DNA from: CAJBVG01 sp943371425
Lineage (GTDB): Bacteria > Bacteroidota > Bacteroidia > Sphingobacteriales > Sphingobacteriaceae
DNA: 64,000 bases
NCBI GenBank assembly: GCA_943371425.1
Contig: CALRUR010000001.1
Location: 186,001 to 250,000 of the forward strand
Direction of reading: 5' to 3'
Made by a program: the position numbers and the translations under genes. Position 1 is the first letter of the stretch. Each line of letters opens with the position of its first letter. The notes beneath the pieces were generated by a model that was given only the letters and a program-made list of their open reading frames with translations, ran no database searches and was not told the origin of the DNA. This document shows positions 33,085 through 42,625 of the stretch, one piece after another.

Positions 33085-34614
33085 ATGATTCTTAGGCTTC
33101 TTTTAGGCGATCAGCTTAATCAACATCATACTTGGTTTAATCAAAATAATAAGGAGGTACTATATGTGATGTTTGAATTAAAACAAGAGCAGCAATATGT
33201 TACTCACCATATCCAAAAAATAGTTGCCTTTTTTTCTGCTATGCGAAATTTCGCATCTACACTTACAAAAAATGGACATCAACTAAAGTATTACAAAATA
33301 AATGATACGGAAAACAATGGTGATTTATGTTTAATGTTAAACAAGCTTATTGCAGAACATAAAATCACAAAATTTGAGTATCAATTACCAGATGAATATA
33401 GATTAGATCAACAATTAAAAACATTTTGCTCTACCCTTGCAATAGAAACTAGTAGTACAGATACCCAGCATTTCTTAACGAAGAGAGAGGATTTGAAGAT
33501 TTTTTTTGCTGGCAAAAAAACTAGGTTGATGGAAAGTTTTTACAGAGATATGCGTAAAAACCTAGGCATATTAATGAATGGGAAGGAGCCTATGGGAGGA
33601 AAATGGAATTTCGACCATGAGAACAGAAAGGCATATGATGGCAAGGTTCCATTGCCTAAGCCAAGCTTCGAATCAAAAAATATTGTAAACATAAAACAAG
33701 AAATAGACGCAGCAGGACTGAACTATTTTGGAAATATAGAGCCAAATAAATTTAATTGGCCAAGCACAAGAGAGGAAAGTTTAATGGACTTTAATGATTT
33801 TTTAACGTATAGACTAATTCATTTCGGAACGTATGAAGATGCAATGCTAAAAGAGAATCACTTATTGTTTCATTCAAGAATTTCGTTTGCGTTAAATTGT
33901 AAATTAATTAGTCCAAAAGAAATCGTTCAGTTAACCTTAGAACATTGGGAAAAGAATAAAGACAACATAAGCATACATCAAGTTGAAGGGTTTATAAGAC
34001 AAGTAATTGGTTGGAGAGAATTTATTAGGGGAATATATTGGGAATACATGCCAAGCTATAAAACGCTGAACTATTTAAATGCAAAAACCAAGGTGCCTGC
34101 TTGGTATTGGACGGGCGAAACAAAAATGAATTGCATGAAAAATTGCATTCAGAATTCATTAGATAATGCTTATGCTCACCATATACAACGTTTAATGGTT
34201 ATCGGTAATTTTAGTTTACTGGCTGGACTAAATCCTGATGAAGTAGATGAATGGTATTTGGGTGTATATGCAGATGCAATAGAATGGGTAGAACTACCGA
34301 ATACACGAGGTATGAGCCAATTTGCTGATGGTGGAATTGTGGGCACTAAGCCTTATGTTTCATCGGCTAATTACATTTCTAAAATGAGTAATTATTGCAA
34401 AGGTTGCCACTACAATGCTAAAGAGAAAACTACTGCAAATGCATGCCCGTTTAATAGTTTGTATTGGAATTTTTATGATTTACATCGCAGTAAATTCGAA
34501 AAGAACCCAAGAGTGGGGATGGTGTATATGTTGTGGAATAAAATGAAAGCCGAAGATCAATCGGCAATATTAAAAAAAGCCGAAAGTGTATTAACTAAAA
34601 TTGAAAATTTATAA
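33085..34614 (+). CDS. FeS-containing (6-4) photolyase-like protein (PhrB type)
   Basis: 509 residues. RLLLGDQLNQHHTWFNQN at the start, VEGFIRQVIGWREFIRGIYW, NAYAHHIQRLMVIGNFSLLAG and ELPNTRGMSQFADGG are typical of the FeS-BCP class. Cluster ligands are the Cys in TKMNCMKNCIQ and the pair YCKGCHY with NACPF downstream. The class repairs (6-4) photoproducts and uses FAD, a lumazine antenna and a 4Fe-4S cluster. It ends four bases from the convergent FNR-type regulator. Confidence 0.93.
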   Translation: MILRLLLGDQLNQHHTWFNQNNKEVLYVMFELKQEQQYVTHHIQKIVAFFSAMRNFASTLTKNGHQLKYYKINDTENNGDLCLMLNKLIAEHKITKFEYQLPDEYRLDQQLKTFCSTLAIETSSTDTQHFLTKREDLKIFFAGKKTRLMESFYRDMRKNLGILMNGKEPMGGKWNFDHENRKAYDGKVPLPKPSFESKNIVNIKQEIDAAGLNYFGNIEPNKFNWPSTREESLMDFNDFLTYRLIHFGTYEDAMLKENHLLFHSRISFALNCKLISPKEIVQLTLEHWEKNKDNISIHQVEGFIRQVIGWREFIRGIYWEYMPSYKTLNYLNAKTKVPAWYWTGETKMNCMKNCIQNSLDNAYAHHIQRLMVIGNFSLLAGLNPDEVDEWYLGVYADAIEWVELPNTRGMSQFADGGIVGTKPYVSSANYISKMSNYCKGCHYNAKEKTTANACPFNSLYWNFYDLHRSKFEKNPRVGMVYMLWNKMKAEDQSAILKKAESVLTKIENL

Positions 34615-34618
34615 AAAC

Positions 34619-35332
34619 CTACTCTGCAAGATTTGCTGTTTTTAATAATTCTTTTTGATCTATAATTTTAATTTTCTTGCCTACAAATTCAACCATCTTT
34701 CCAGATTTAAATTCTGACAATAATCTTATAGCCGTTTCGGTTGCTGTACCTACAAGTGTTGCAATTTCTTCGCGAGACAAACTTACTGTCAGGGTTTCTC
34801 CATCTGCTTCTACCCCGTAAATTTCCTTCAAAAATAAGAGGGCTTCGGCCATTCGTTCGCGAACCGTTTTTTGAGCTAAATGCAAGATGGTGTTTTCTGC
34901 TTGACGTAAATTTTTAGAAAGCAATTGAATAATTTGCATTGAAAGATCTTTGTTCTTTTCAACTAATTCAAGAAATACATTTTTAGGAATGAAACAAATT
35001 GAAGTATCATCTAATGCTGTTGCACTACAATTATACGCTTCGCCGCTTAACAAAGAACGGTAACCCACCACATCGCCTTCTTTTGCTAATCGGACAATTT
35101 GCTCCCGACCCTCTGTACCCATTTGGTGTATTTTAATTTTACCATGGTTTACACAGAAAATTCCGTGAGGGTAGGCTCCTTCCGAAAATAATTGTTGGCC
35201 TTTTTGAACAGACTGGCACCATTTGTTTTGATTTACTAGTTGTAAATCATCTTTAGTAAGATGGCAAAAAACAGAACTAAATCGCGCCGAACAATGTTCG
35301 CAATCTAAGTGTACTTCTTCTTTTCTAGACAT
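34619..35332 (-). CDS. FNR-type oxygen-sensing regulator
   Basis: 237 residues. Four cysteines fit FNR cluster ligands: Cys11 and Cys14 (CEHC), Cys23 and Cys113 (DTSICFIPK, aligning with the fourth FNR Cys). The spacing to the third is eight residues against five in E. coli. Beta-roll about 35-130, long dimer helix 130-160, and HTH LSREEIATLVGTATETAIRL, keeping the Glu and Arg of the recognition helix. It should bind TGA-type half-sites when the cluster is intact. Candidate targets in this window are the dyads at 26.9, 61.2 and 8.3 kb. Confidence 0.85.
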   Translation of the reverse strand: MSRKEEVHLDCEHCSARFSSVFCHLTKDDLQLVNQNKWCQSVQKGQQLFSEGAYPHGIFCVNHGKIKIHQMGTEGREQIVRLAKEGDVVGYRSLLSGEAYNCSATALDDTSICFIPKNVFLELVEKNKDLSMQIIQLLSKNLRQAENTILHLAQKTVRERMAEALLFLKEIYGVEADGETLTVSLSREEIATLVGTATETAIRLLSEFKSGKMVEFVGKKIKIIDQKELLKTANLAE

Positions 35333-35389
35333 GTGGGTGTATCTAATAATTGTCTAAATATAAGAATAAAAAAGTAGGTTTAAAGAGTT

Positions 35390-36781
35390 CTAATCCACAT
35401 TTTCTAACAAAACCGACTGAATATATTGCTCCTGCGACTTCTTATCGAGCAAAGGACTCATATAATAATCCACTTTTACTCCCCTGCCCTCATCAGGTAC
35501 ACCAGGGAAATAACTTATGTATTGGATAGGTAATCGAAGATTTATTTTACTATTTGGCAAAAGAACTTCTGGGTAGGACCTACCATTGTTGCCTGTATAG
35601 GTACCGCCAGATTCAGAGCCAATAATTTCAGCACCATAATAATATTTTAAATAAGAGGCCACTAAAGAGCTTGCAGAAACTGATATTCCATCTGTAATTA
35701 CAAATACTTTAGGTTTATATTTAGCCGTGTTAAGTGTTTTATATGAATTTCTATAATACTTCTTCCCATTATCGTCGTTCCATCTTTGCCCAGTTGGTAT
35801 TACATCATACAAAAACAAACCTAATAAATATTGCGTTTTACCTTTAAAAGACAAATAAGGCATGACCTTAGATTTCCTTCTTTCTGAATACATATAAATA
35901 TCTCTATCAATTAAATTATTTAAAAGAAGGAAAGCATGGTAAATGTTGCCTCCCGGATTATTTCGCAAGTCGATCACTAATTGTTTCACCGAATCGCGTT
36001 GCATGTCGGCAAATATCTTTTTATAAAAATTCGTGTTTTTCTTCTTGAAAGCGCTTACACGTAATATACGGGTATCGGGGATGTTTTTCAATTTGAGCAA
36101 TTTTGCAGACTTCATAGTGTCTAATACTGTTGCACCTTCCCAATCGAACATCTTAAATTTAACATTGTATTTTTTTGTGCGTTCTACTTTAATTTCTTTT
36201 TCAGCACTACCATTAACAAATACAATACTGGCTGTTTCAGGCGAATCATAAAAAATATTATAAAAAGTGTTGAAATTTCTAGAGAAATAGGCTTCGGTAA
36301 AATTCTGACCAAATCCATCGCCAGATCTCATCATCATCATTCTATCTACAATTTCAATACTTGGAATTTTATTTATACTCATGATTCTATAAAGGGCAGT
36401 ATCACTCGAATTTGCAAAGCCTCTAGCATAAAGTTTATTTTGATGAATAACAAAATTCAAATTAAATACAGAAGTGGTTTTTCTTTTATAACCAGTGGTA
36501 ACATTCGTATGTACGCACCTGGTAGTAGCTACTAAAACACTTGCAATTTCAGTAAAATCCGAAACAGTAACAGAGTCGATTAAACGTGCATCTAAAAACT
36601 TATAAATATTATCGAACTCATTTTCTTTGGTATATCTAAATACAGAAGGATGAGCGGTTTTAAGTGCATCATAACAAAACTTTAAATCTGCCTTCGCTTG
36701 ATCTTTTGATATTTTTTGAGCAGTAGAAACAAATGTGTTCAAAAGTAGTATGCACAAAAGTGCTAATATGCTTTTTTTCAT
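35390..36781 (-). CDS. Secreted S41-family peptidase
   Basis: 463 residues with signal peptide (MKKSILALLCILLLNTFVSTAQ). The S41 core is seen at VIDLRNNPGGNIYHAFLLLN and VFVITDGISVSASSLVASYL (catalytic Ser), then GSESGGTYTGNNGR. No PDZ domain is evident, so it is closer to tricorn-core/interphotoreceptor-type S41 proteins than to CtpA. It probably sits in the periplasm or outside; the substrate is unknown. Single gene, downstream of the sucB terminator. Confidence 0.85.
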   Translation of the reverse strand: MKKSILALLCILLLNTFVSTAQKISKDQAKADLKFCYDALKTAHPSVFRYTKENEFDNIYKFLDARLIDSVTVSDFTEIASVLVATTRCVHTNVTTGYKRKTTSVFNLNFVIHQNKLYARGFANSSDTALYRIMSINKIPSIEIVDRMMMMRSGDGFGQNFTEAYFSRNFNTFYNIFYDSPETASIVFVNGSAEKEIKVERTKKYNVKFKMFDWEGATVLDTMKSAKLLKLKNIPDTRILRVSAFKKKNTNFYKKIFADMQRDSVKQLVIDLRNNPGGNIYHAFLLLNNLIDRDIYMYSERRKSKVMPYLSFKGKTQYLLGLFLYDVIPTGQRWNDDNGKKYYRNSYKTLNTAKYKPKVFVITDGISVSASSLVASYLKYYYGAEIIGSESGGTYTGNNGRSYPEVLLPNSKINLRLPIQYISYFPGVPDEGRGVKVDYYMSPLLDKKSQEQYIQSVLLENVD

Positions 36782-36813
36782 AAATAAATCTAAAAATTTT
36801 TAATAAAAACACA

Positions 36814-36848
36814 AAAAAAATCCTCCGTTTAAAGCGGAGGATTTTTAT
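36814..36848 (-). terminator. Rho-independent terminator of sucA-sucB
   Basis: Stem AATCCTCCG (36819-36827) with complement at 36835-36843, flanked by A and T runs. It lies right after the sucB stop and separates it from the S41 peptidase gene. The T run on the minus strand is eight long. Confidence 0.88.
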
Positions 36849-38069
36849 TTACACACCTAACAACAATCGTTGTGGATCTTCTAAATATTGTTTTACTCTT
36901 ACTAAGAAACCAACAGATTCTCTACCATCAATAATACGATGATCGTAAGATAAGGCAACATACATCATTGGTCTAATAACTACCTGCCCATTAATAGCTA
37001 CAGGCCTCTCCACAATATTATGCATACCTAAAATTGCCGATTGAGGTGCGTTAATAATTGGTGTCGACATCATTGAACCAAACACACCACCATTGGTAAT
37101 GGTAAAGGTTCCGCCTGTCATTTCCTCTATCGTTAATTTATTTTCGCGCGCTTTTAAGGCTAAATCAGAAACTGCTTTTTCTATTCCGGCTAAGCTCAAC
37201 GATTCTGCATTTCTAATTACAGGAACTACTAATCCTTTTGGAGCAGAAACTGCGATAGAAATATCAGCAAAGTCGTGGTATAAAATTTCTTCACCATTAA
37301 TTTGCGCATTAACAGCAGGAAATTCTTTTAACGCTTCGCAAACTGCTTTGGTAAAAAACGACATAAAGCCTAACCCAACTCCAAACTTTTCTTTAAACTT
37401 ATCTTTATACTTCGCTCTAATATCCATTATTGGTTGCATATCAACTTCGTTAAAAGTAGTTAACATAGCTGTTTCATTTTTTACTGCAACCAAACGTTTT
37501 GCTACAGTTTTGCGCAGCGACGACATTTTTTCTGAACGAGTGTTTCTTGCACCTACCATAACTGGAGCAGAAACTGCTGGAGCTACTGCAGCTTTAACCA
37601 CTGGGCTTGCTGCTTTTGTTGCATTTGCATTTAATGCATCTTCTTTGGTTATTCTTCCGTTTCTACCTGTACCTTCTACATCAGCAGGGTTTATACCTTT
37701 TTCTGCTAATACTTTCGCAGCTACTGGTGATGGGTGCCCACTTGCATAGTTTGCAGAGGTAGCCGTTTCAGTTTCTTTTATTGCTTCTGTTTTTTGCTCA
37801 ACTATTTTTTCGGTTTTAGATGGTGCTGCTTTTGCATTTGTATCAATTTCGCAAACAATTGCACCTATTGCTAACGTATCACCTTCTGATGCTTTTGTTT
37901 TTAAAACACCCGCTTGTTCTGCAGTTAATTCAAATGTTGCTTTGTCTGATTCTAACTCCGCAATTATTTCATCCATTTCTACATAATCACCATCGTTCTT
38001 TATCCAACGCGACAATGTTACTTCTGCTATTGATTCACCTACTGGCGGTATTTTTATTTCTAATGACAT
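36849..38069 (-). CDS. sucB: Dihydrolipoyl succinyltransferase (2-oxoglutarate dehydrogenase E2)
   Basis: 406 residues. Lipoyl domain 1-77 with the modified Lys in ELESDKATFELTAEQAG; peripheral-subunit-binding domain about 105-145 (SPVAAKVLAEKGINPADVEG); catalytic domain from about 180, with the active-site LSYDHRIIDGRESVGFL near the end. It passes succinyl groups to CoA. Encoded 30 bp after sucA; four heptamer repeats fill that gap up to the sucB start. E3 (lpdA) is elsewhere in the window. Confidence 0.95.
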   Translation of the reverse strand: MSLEIKIPPVGESIAEVTLSRWIKNDGDYVEMDEIIAELESDKATFELTAEQAGVLKTKASEGDTLAIGAIVCEIDTNAKAAPSKTEKIVEQKTEAIKETETATSANYASGHPSPVAAKVLAEKGINPADVEGTGRNGRITKEDALNANATKAASPVVKAAVAPAVSAPVMVGARNTRSEKMSSLRKTVAKRLVAVKNETAMLTTFNEVDMQPIMDIRAKYKDKFKEKFGVGLGFMSFFTKAVCEALKEFPAVNAQINGEEILYHDFADISIAVSAPKGLVVPVIRNAESLSLAGIEKAVSDLALKARENKLTIEEMTGGTFTITNGGVFGSMMSTPIINAPQSAILGMHNIVERPVAINGQVVIRPMMYVALSYDHRIIDGRESVGFLVRVKQYLEDPQRLLLGV

Positions 38070-38075
38070 CTTTTT

Positions 38076-38103
38076 GAATTGTGAATTGTGAATGATGAAT
38101 TAT
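38076..38103 (-). repeat. Four-unit heptamer array between sucA and sucB
   Basis: GAATTGT, GAATTGT, GAATGAT and GAATTAT in register (38076-38103). On the minus strand it overlaps the sucA stop codon and ends six bases before the sucB ATG, with only AAAAAG between. Same family and position as the arrays before the SafE-like gene and ccoH. Confidence 0.88.
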
Positions 38104-40832
38104 TTTTTATCGTTTGTAAATGCTTTGTACAAAATATAATCTTGTTGAGATAAATGTTGTTTGTTGTAACCTGTAGCGGTACTGCTACTTTCTTTTCTAG
38201 AAATAACTTCAATGTTTTCTTTGCGCATTTTGCGAACTAGGTATGGCCAAACGCCCATATTTGCAGGTTCTTCTTGCACCCAGAAAATTTCTGTTACTTT
38301 ATTATATTTTTTCTTTAGAGCTTCTAATTGATCAACAGGTAATGGGAATATTTGCTCCAATCTAATTATTGCCACATCCTTTTCTCTGCCTTCTTTTATT
38401 CTTCTTTCTATTAAATCATAATAAATTTTACCTGTACATAACAGAACACGTTTTACGTCTTTTGCTTTTACAGTAGCATCATCAATTAACTCTTGGAAAT
38501 TCCCTTTAGTAAATTCAGATACTTCGCTAATACAAGCTGGGTGCCTTAACAAACTCTTAGGTGTAAACACTACCAATGGCTTGCGGAACGGGCGAATCAT
38601 TTGACGGCGCATTAAATGAAAAAAGTTTGCCGGTGTGCTACACATTGCAACTTGTATGTTATCGTTTGCGCAAGCTTCTAAGAAGCGCTCAATTCTACCA
38701 GATGAATGTTCTGGCCCTTGCCCTTCATAACCATGAGGTAATAACATTACTAATCCGTTTGATCGGCGCCATTTAAATTCGGCACTGGTTACAAACTGAT
38801 CGATAATTATTTGTGCTCCGTTAAAGAAATCTCCAAATTGTGCTTCCCAAATGGTTAGTGTATTTGGCGATGCCATTGCATAACCATACTCAAATCCTAA
38901 TACTCCGTATTCAGATAAATGTGAATTGTAAATATTAAATGCATTTGCCTTCTCTACCACATTTTGCAATGGGATGTACTCTTCTTCAGAATCTTCAATT
39001 TTCACTACTGCATGTCGATGTGAGAAAGTACCTCTCTCTACATCCTGCCCACTTAATCGTATATCAAACCCTTCATCTACCAAGGTTGCATACGACATTA
39101 ATTCTGCCATTGCCCAATCGAAGGTTTTAGTTTCTAAGACCATCTTTTTGCGTTCGGCAAATAATCGTTCAATTTTAGTTAAGAACTTTTTATCAGCAGG
39201 TAAGCTTGCAATTTTTTCTGCAATCTGTAAGAATTTTTTCTCCTCCACTTTTGTATTAAAAGTAGTTTTAAAATCTTCGGGAGTAGAGAACCTGAAATTT
39301 TTCCATGAGCCTTGGAACAATGGCTCTACCATGGTGGTGCTTTCTTGTTTCGCTTCGTTTAATCTGTCTTGTAAATGTTGACGAAACTCGCGATCCATTT
39401 CCTTGGCCATTTCTGCATCAATAGAACCTTGCTCTGCTAATTTCTTTTGATATATTTCTCTAGGATTAGGATGCTTCTCTATTGCTTTGTATAATAAAGG
39501 TTGAGTAAAACGAGGTTCGTCAGACTCATTATGACCATACCTGCGGTAACATAAAATATCAATAAATACATCGGTATGGTACATCTGGCGATATTCCACA
39601 GCCATCTCCACTGCATGTACTAAGGCTTCCACATCATCTCCATTTACATGGAATACTGGCGATAAAGTAGTTTTAGCAATATCGGTACAATAGGTACTCG
39701 ATCGTGCATCTTTATAATTGGTAGTAAACCCTATTTGATTGTTTATTACAAGATGTATGGTGCCACCTGTTTTGTATCCATCGAGTTTCGACATTTGTAA
39801 AACTTCATACACGATGCCTTGACCAGCAACTGAAGCATCTCCATGTATTAAAATTGGAGCGATGCTTTGTAAATTATTTTCGTATTTATGATCAATCTTT
39901 GCACGCACCATTCCTTCTACCACAGGATCTACAGCTTCTAAATGCGAAGGATTAGGTGATAAACTTAAATGTACTTCTTTACCTTTAGATGTTTTAATAT
40001 CTGTTGAATATCCCAAATGATATTTCACATCGCCTCCAAAAGGATCATCAGGATTAAACTTTCCTTCAAACTCTTTGAAAATTTCTTTGTAGGTTTTATT
40101 CATGATGTTGGCCAACACATTTAATCTTCCTCTGTGTGCCATCCCAATTACAAATTCTTTTAAGCCAAGTTCTGCCCCTTTTTCAACCACTGCATTTAAA
40201 GCAGGGATAAGGGTTTCGGCACCTTCTAATGAAAACCTTTTTTGCCCTAAAAATTTAGTGCCTAAAAAGTTTTCGAAAATTACTGCTTGATTTAATTTTC
40301 CTAAGATTTGCTTTTTTTCTTCAATACTAAATTTAGGAGTATTGCGTGTAGTTTCTAATCTATCTAAAAACCATTTAATTCTTTCGGGGTGACGAATAAA
40401 CATAAATTCGACTCCAATAGATTGGCAATAGGTTTCTTCTAATAGCTGAATAATGTCTTTAAGTTTTGCAGGACCTAAACCAATCTCAACACCGGCGTTA
40501 AATACTGTTTCTAGGTCAGCATCCACTAATCCCCATTGAGAAATTTCTTTTCCGGGGAAATATTTACGGCGCTCACGTACAGGGTTTGTTTTGGTAAACA
40601 AATGTCCACGTGTTCTATATCCGTTAATTAAATTTAATACCCCAATTTCTTTTAAGAAATGTTCGGGAGTTTCTAAAGTAACATTAGAAGCGTCGCCACT
40701 CCTACCTAATTCAAAACCTTCAAAAAACTTCTGCCAACCAAAATCAACCGATTCTGGATCTTGTTTGTACGATTCGTATAATGACTCAACATAAGCTGCT
40801 GAGTTGGGATTCAAGTAAGTTAATTTATCCAT
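38100..40832 (-). CDS. sucA: 2-oxoglutarate dehydrogenase E1
   Basis: 910 residues from the ATG at 40832 (MDKLTYLNPNSAAYVESLY). A GTG at 40847 lies directly beside two -7 boxes and is rejected. Motifs: LINGYRTRGHLFTKTNPV, IGMAHRGRLNVLANIMNK, GDASVAGQGIVYEVLQMSK, CYRRYGHNESDEPRFTQPL and FGDFFNGAQIIIDQF, all typical of SucA. It decarboxylates 2-oxoglutarate with thiamine diphosphate and loads the lipoyl group of SucB. The N-terminal helix that contacts E2 is present. Confidence 0.96.
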   Translation of the reverse strand: MDKLTYLNPNSAAYVESLYESYKQDPESVDFGWQKFFEGFELGRSGDASNVTLETPEHFLKEIGVLNLINGYRTRGHLFTKTNPVRERRKYFPGKEISQWGLVDADLETVFNAGVEIGLGPAKLKDIIQLLEETYCQSIGVEFMFIRHPERIKWFLDRLETTRNTPKFSIEEKKQILGKLNQAVIFENFLGTKFLGQKRFSLEGAETLIPALNAVVEKGAELGLKEFVIGMAHRGRLNVLANIMNKTYKEIFKEFEGKFNPDDPFGGDVKYHLGYSTDIKTSKGKEVHLSLSPNPSHLEAVDPVVEGMVRAKIDHKYENNLQSIAPILIHGDASVAGQGIVYEVLQMSKLDGYKTGGTIHLVINNQIGFTTNYKDARSSTYCTDIAKTTLSPVFHVNGDDVEALVHAVEMAVEYRQMYHTDVFIDILCYRRYGHNESDEPRFTQPLLYKAIEKHPNPREIYQKKLAEQGSIDAEMAKEMDREFRQHLQDRLNEAKQESTTMVEPLFQGSWKNFRFSTPEDFKTTFNTKVEEKKFLQIAEKIASLPADKKFLTKIERLFAERKKMVLETKTFDWAMAELMSYATLVDEGFDIRLSGQDVERGTFSHRHAVVKIEDSEEEYIPLQNVVEKANAFNIYNSHLSEYGVLGFEYGYAMASPNTLTIWEAQFGDFFNGAQIIIDQFVTSAEFKWRRSNGLVMLLPHGYEGQGPEHSSGRIERFLEACANDNIQVAMCSTPANFFHLMRRQMIRPFRKPLVVFTPKSLLRHPACISEVSEFTKGNFQELIDDATVKAKDVKRVLLCTGKIYYDLIERRIKEGREKDVAIIRLEQIFPLPVDQLEALKKKYNKVTEIFWVQEEPANMGVWPYLVRKMRKENIEVISRKESSSTATGYNKQHLSQQDYILYKAFTNDKK

Positions 40833-40849
40833 CTTATTAAAAAACACTG

Positions 40850-40865
40850 CAAAATTACAAATTTA
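40850..40865 (-). promoter_or_regulatory. Twin -7 boxes of sucA
   Basis: On the minus strand TAAATTTG (40865-40858) and TAATTTTG (40857-40850) both fit TAnnTTTG and follow one another directly. They place transcription start at about 40845-40852, giving a short leader to the ATG at 40832. Confidence 0.5.
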
Positions 40866-40941
40866 TATAGGTTTTAAAGGCAATTTAGAAGAAAATTTGC
40901 TAAATAAGTATACAAGAATGTGCTGTTGAAAAGGCTGACTG

Positions 40942-41838
40942 TTAGGCGATTTCGAAATTTAATTCATTTAAGAATGAAAGCAAGGAAGGAACTTCGTTTA
41001 AAATGATGATATTTTCTATTTGATTGTAGTCAGATTCTTTAATACTCCCACCTGCTAAGAGCACCTTGTTTTGAGGGAAATTACTCGCAAATAAGTTCAA
41101 CATGCGTTGAGCATCTTCCTCTAACATTGAATTCGTAAGTACCGAAAAAATATAATCTGGCTGATATGATTTAAATACATCTTTCACATAGTTTATACTT
41201 AAACTTTGACCTAAATATAAGACCTCATGGCCATGTGATTTAATTATATAATAGGCGAATAATAAGGCGATTTCATGGAATTCTCCATCGGGTAAAAAAA
41301 GCAGAAACTTCTTTGAATTATCGACTACTGGCGGCTTTAAAGAATCAATGGCAACAATTAATTTTTGTTTAATTAATGAGGATGCAAAATGTTCTTGAGC
41401 AGGATTAATCATGCCAGTTTGCCAAAGCACTCCTATGTTCTGTAGGAAAGGATATACTACTTGCAGAACTGCTTGCTCTAATCCAACTTTTTTGATACAA
41501 GTTGCTAATTCCTTTTTAAAATTTTTCTCGTTAAAACTAATGGCTTGGTTTGTTAATGTTTTAATATAACAAGAATAACTAGATTGATGGTGTGAGATGT
41601 CGTGTATTTTTTGCGACATTTCATCCACCGACATTTTTGCGATTTCAGAAATTTTATAACCATGATCATTCAGCGTAGCTACATTTAGTAACAATCTTAA
41701 ATCATCATCGTTGTAAAACCTAATATTGGTATCTGTACGCTTGGTATTCAAGAAATCATATCGCTGCTCCCATATACGTATGGTATGCGATTTAATTCCT
41801 GTAATTGTTTCGATATCTTTAATTGAAAACTTATTCAT
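40942..41838 (-). CDS. CarH/LitR-like MerR regulator with B12-binding domain
   Basis: 298 residues. MerR-type winged HTH at 1-70 (FSIKDIETITGIKSHTIRIWEQRYDFL). Four-helix cap and cobalamin-binding domain from about 95: the cap has W-x9-EH (LWQTGMINPAQEHF), the adenosyl-pocket signature of CarH, and the Rossmann part has PDGEFHEIALL, giving the E-x-H lower-ligand motif with Ala for the usual Gly. In CarH, AdoCbl keeps the tetramer on DNA in the dark and light releases it. The His next to the Trp (used in the light-state bis-His form of Thermus CarH) is Gln here. Photoreception is therefore likely but unproven. It lies 39 bp after a response regulator gene. Confidence 0.85.
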   Translation of the reverse strand: MNKFSIKDIETITGIKSHTIRIWEQRYDFLNTKRTDTNIRFYNDDDLRLLLNVATLNDHGYKISEIAKMSVDEMSQKIHDISHHQSSYSCYIKTLTNQAISFNEKNFKKELATCIKKVGLEQAVLQVVYPFLQNIGVLWQTGMINPAQEHFASSLIKQKLIVAIDSLKPPVVDNSKKFLLFLPDGEFHEIALLFAYYIIKSHGHEVLYLGQSLSINYVKDVFKSYQPDYIFSVLTNSMLEEDAQRMLNLFASNFPQNKVLLAGGSIKESDYNQIENIIILNEVPSLLSFLNELNFEIA

Positions 41839-41877
41839 ACTAAGCCTTATAACACTAGTTATTGCAATTAGTTTTTA

Positions 41878-42525
41878 CTAAATGAGATTATACTCATAAG
41901 CATACTTTATTAGGCCAACAATGCTCTTTGTATTTGTTTTTCTGAATATGTTTTTTCGATGGGTTTCTACTGTTCTCTCACTTATAAACAGCTCCGCAGC
42001 AATTTGAACATTGCTATATTCTTTCGCTATTAGTTTTAATATTTCTTTTTCTCTAAATGTTAAAGTAACGGCAATCTTCTTCTCATGCTCACGATCATTA
42101 TCGCTCATCATCCTCATCATCTCATTGGTTACTTCATCTCCAAAATAAATACCACCTGCCGCAATTTTGGTTAATGCCCCAACTAATTCCTCTTTACCTG
42201 TATTTTTAAGTATATAACCGGATACCCCCGCATCCACCATTTCTCTAATGGTTTGCTTTTCAGAAAACATAGAAAGTGTTAGTACTTTAATATCTGGATA
42301 TTCTGATTTTATTTTTTGAGTAAGCTCTATCCCATTCATGTCTGGCATAGAAATATCTGTTACTACTATATCTACCGATGTCTTTTTCAGCTCTTCTAGT
42401 GCTTGATTACCATTATGTGCTTCTGCAACAATTTGAAAACTAGGCACATCTTGCAATAAAGCTCTTATACCATCCAATAACATTTGATGGTCGTCTACGA
42501 TTAATAACCTAGCGGCTAAGAGCAT
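41878..42525 (-). CDS. NarL/FixJ-family response regulator
   Basis: 215 residues. Receiver domain: LLIVDDHQMLLDGIRALL, phosphoacceptor Asp in VDIVVTDISMPDMNG, and Lys in GYILKNTGKEEL. C-terminal LuxR-type HTH: LTFREKEILKLIAKEYSNVQIAAELFISERTVETHRKNIF. No histidine kinase is adjacent, so it is an orphan in this window. It comes just before the CarH-like gene on the same strand, and a common transcript is possible. Confidence 0.92.
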   Translation of the reverse strand: MLLAARLLIVDDHQMLLDGIRALLQDVPSFQIVAEAHNGNQALEELKKTSVDIVVTDISMPDMNGIELTQKIKSEYPDIKVLTLSMFSEKQTIREMVDAGVSGYILKNTGKEELVGALTKIAAGGIYFGDEVTNEMMRMMSDNDREHEKKIAVTLTFREKEILKLIAKEYSNVQIAAELFISERTVETHRKNIFRKTNTKSIVGLIKYAYEYNLI

Positions 42526-42625
42526 ATTATAGGGTTAAGGATTGTAGCGACTAAAATAGAGAATAAGTTATGAATATCAAAAAATTAAAAATTGATAATC
42601 CGATAAGCCATTTATTTCTAAATTG

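Noticed and set aside
37093..37749. 218-codon plus-strand open frame
   Set aside because: It is antisense to sucB, whose motifs are complete; the translation has no recognisable domain and follows the mirrored codon bias of the real gene.
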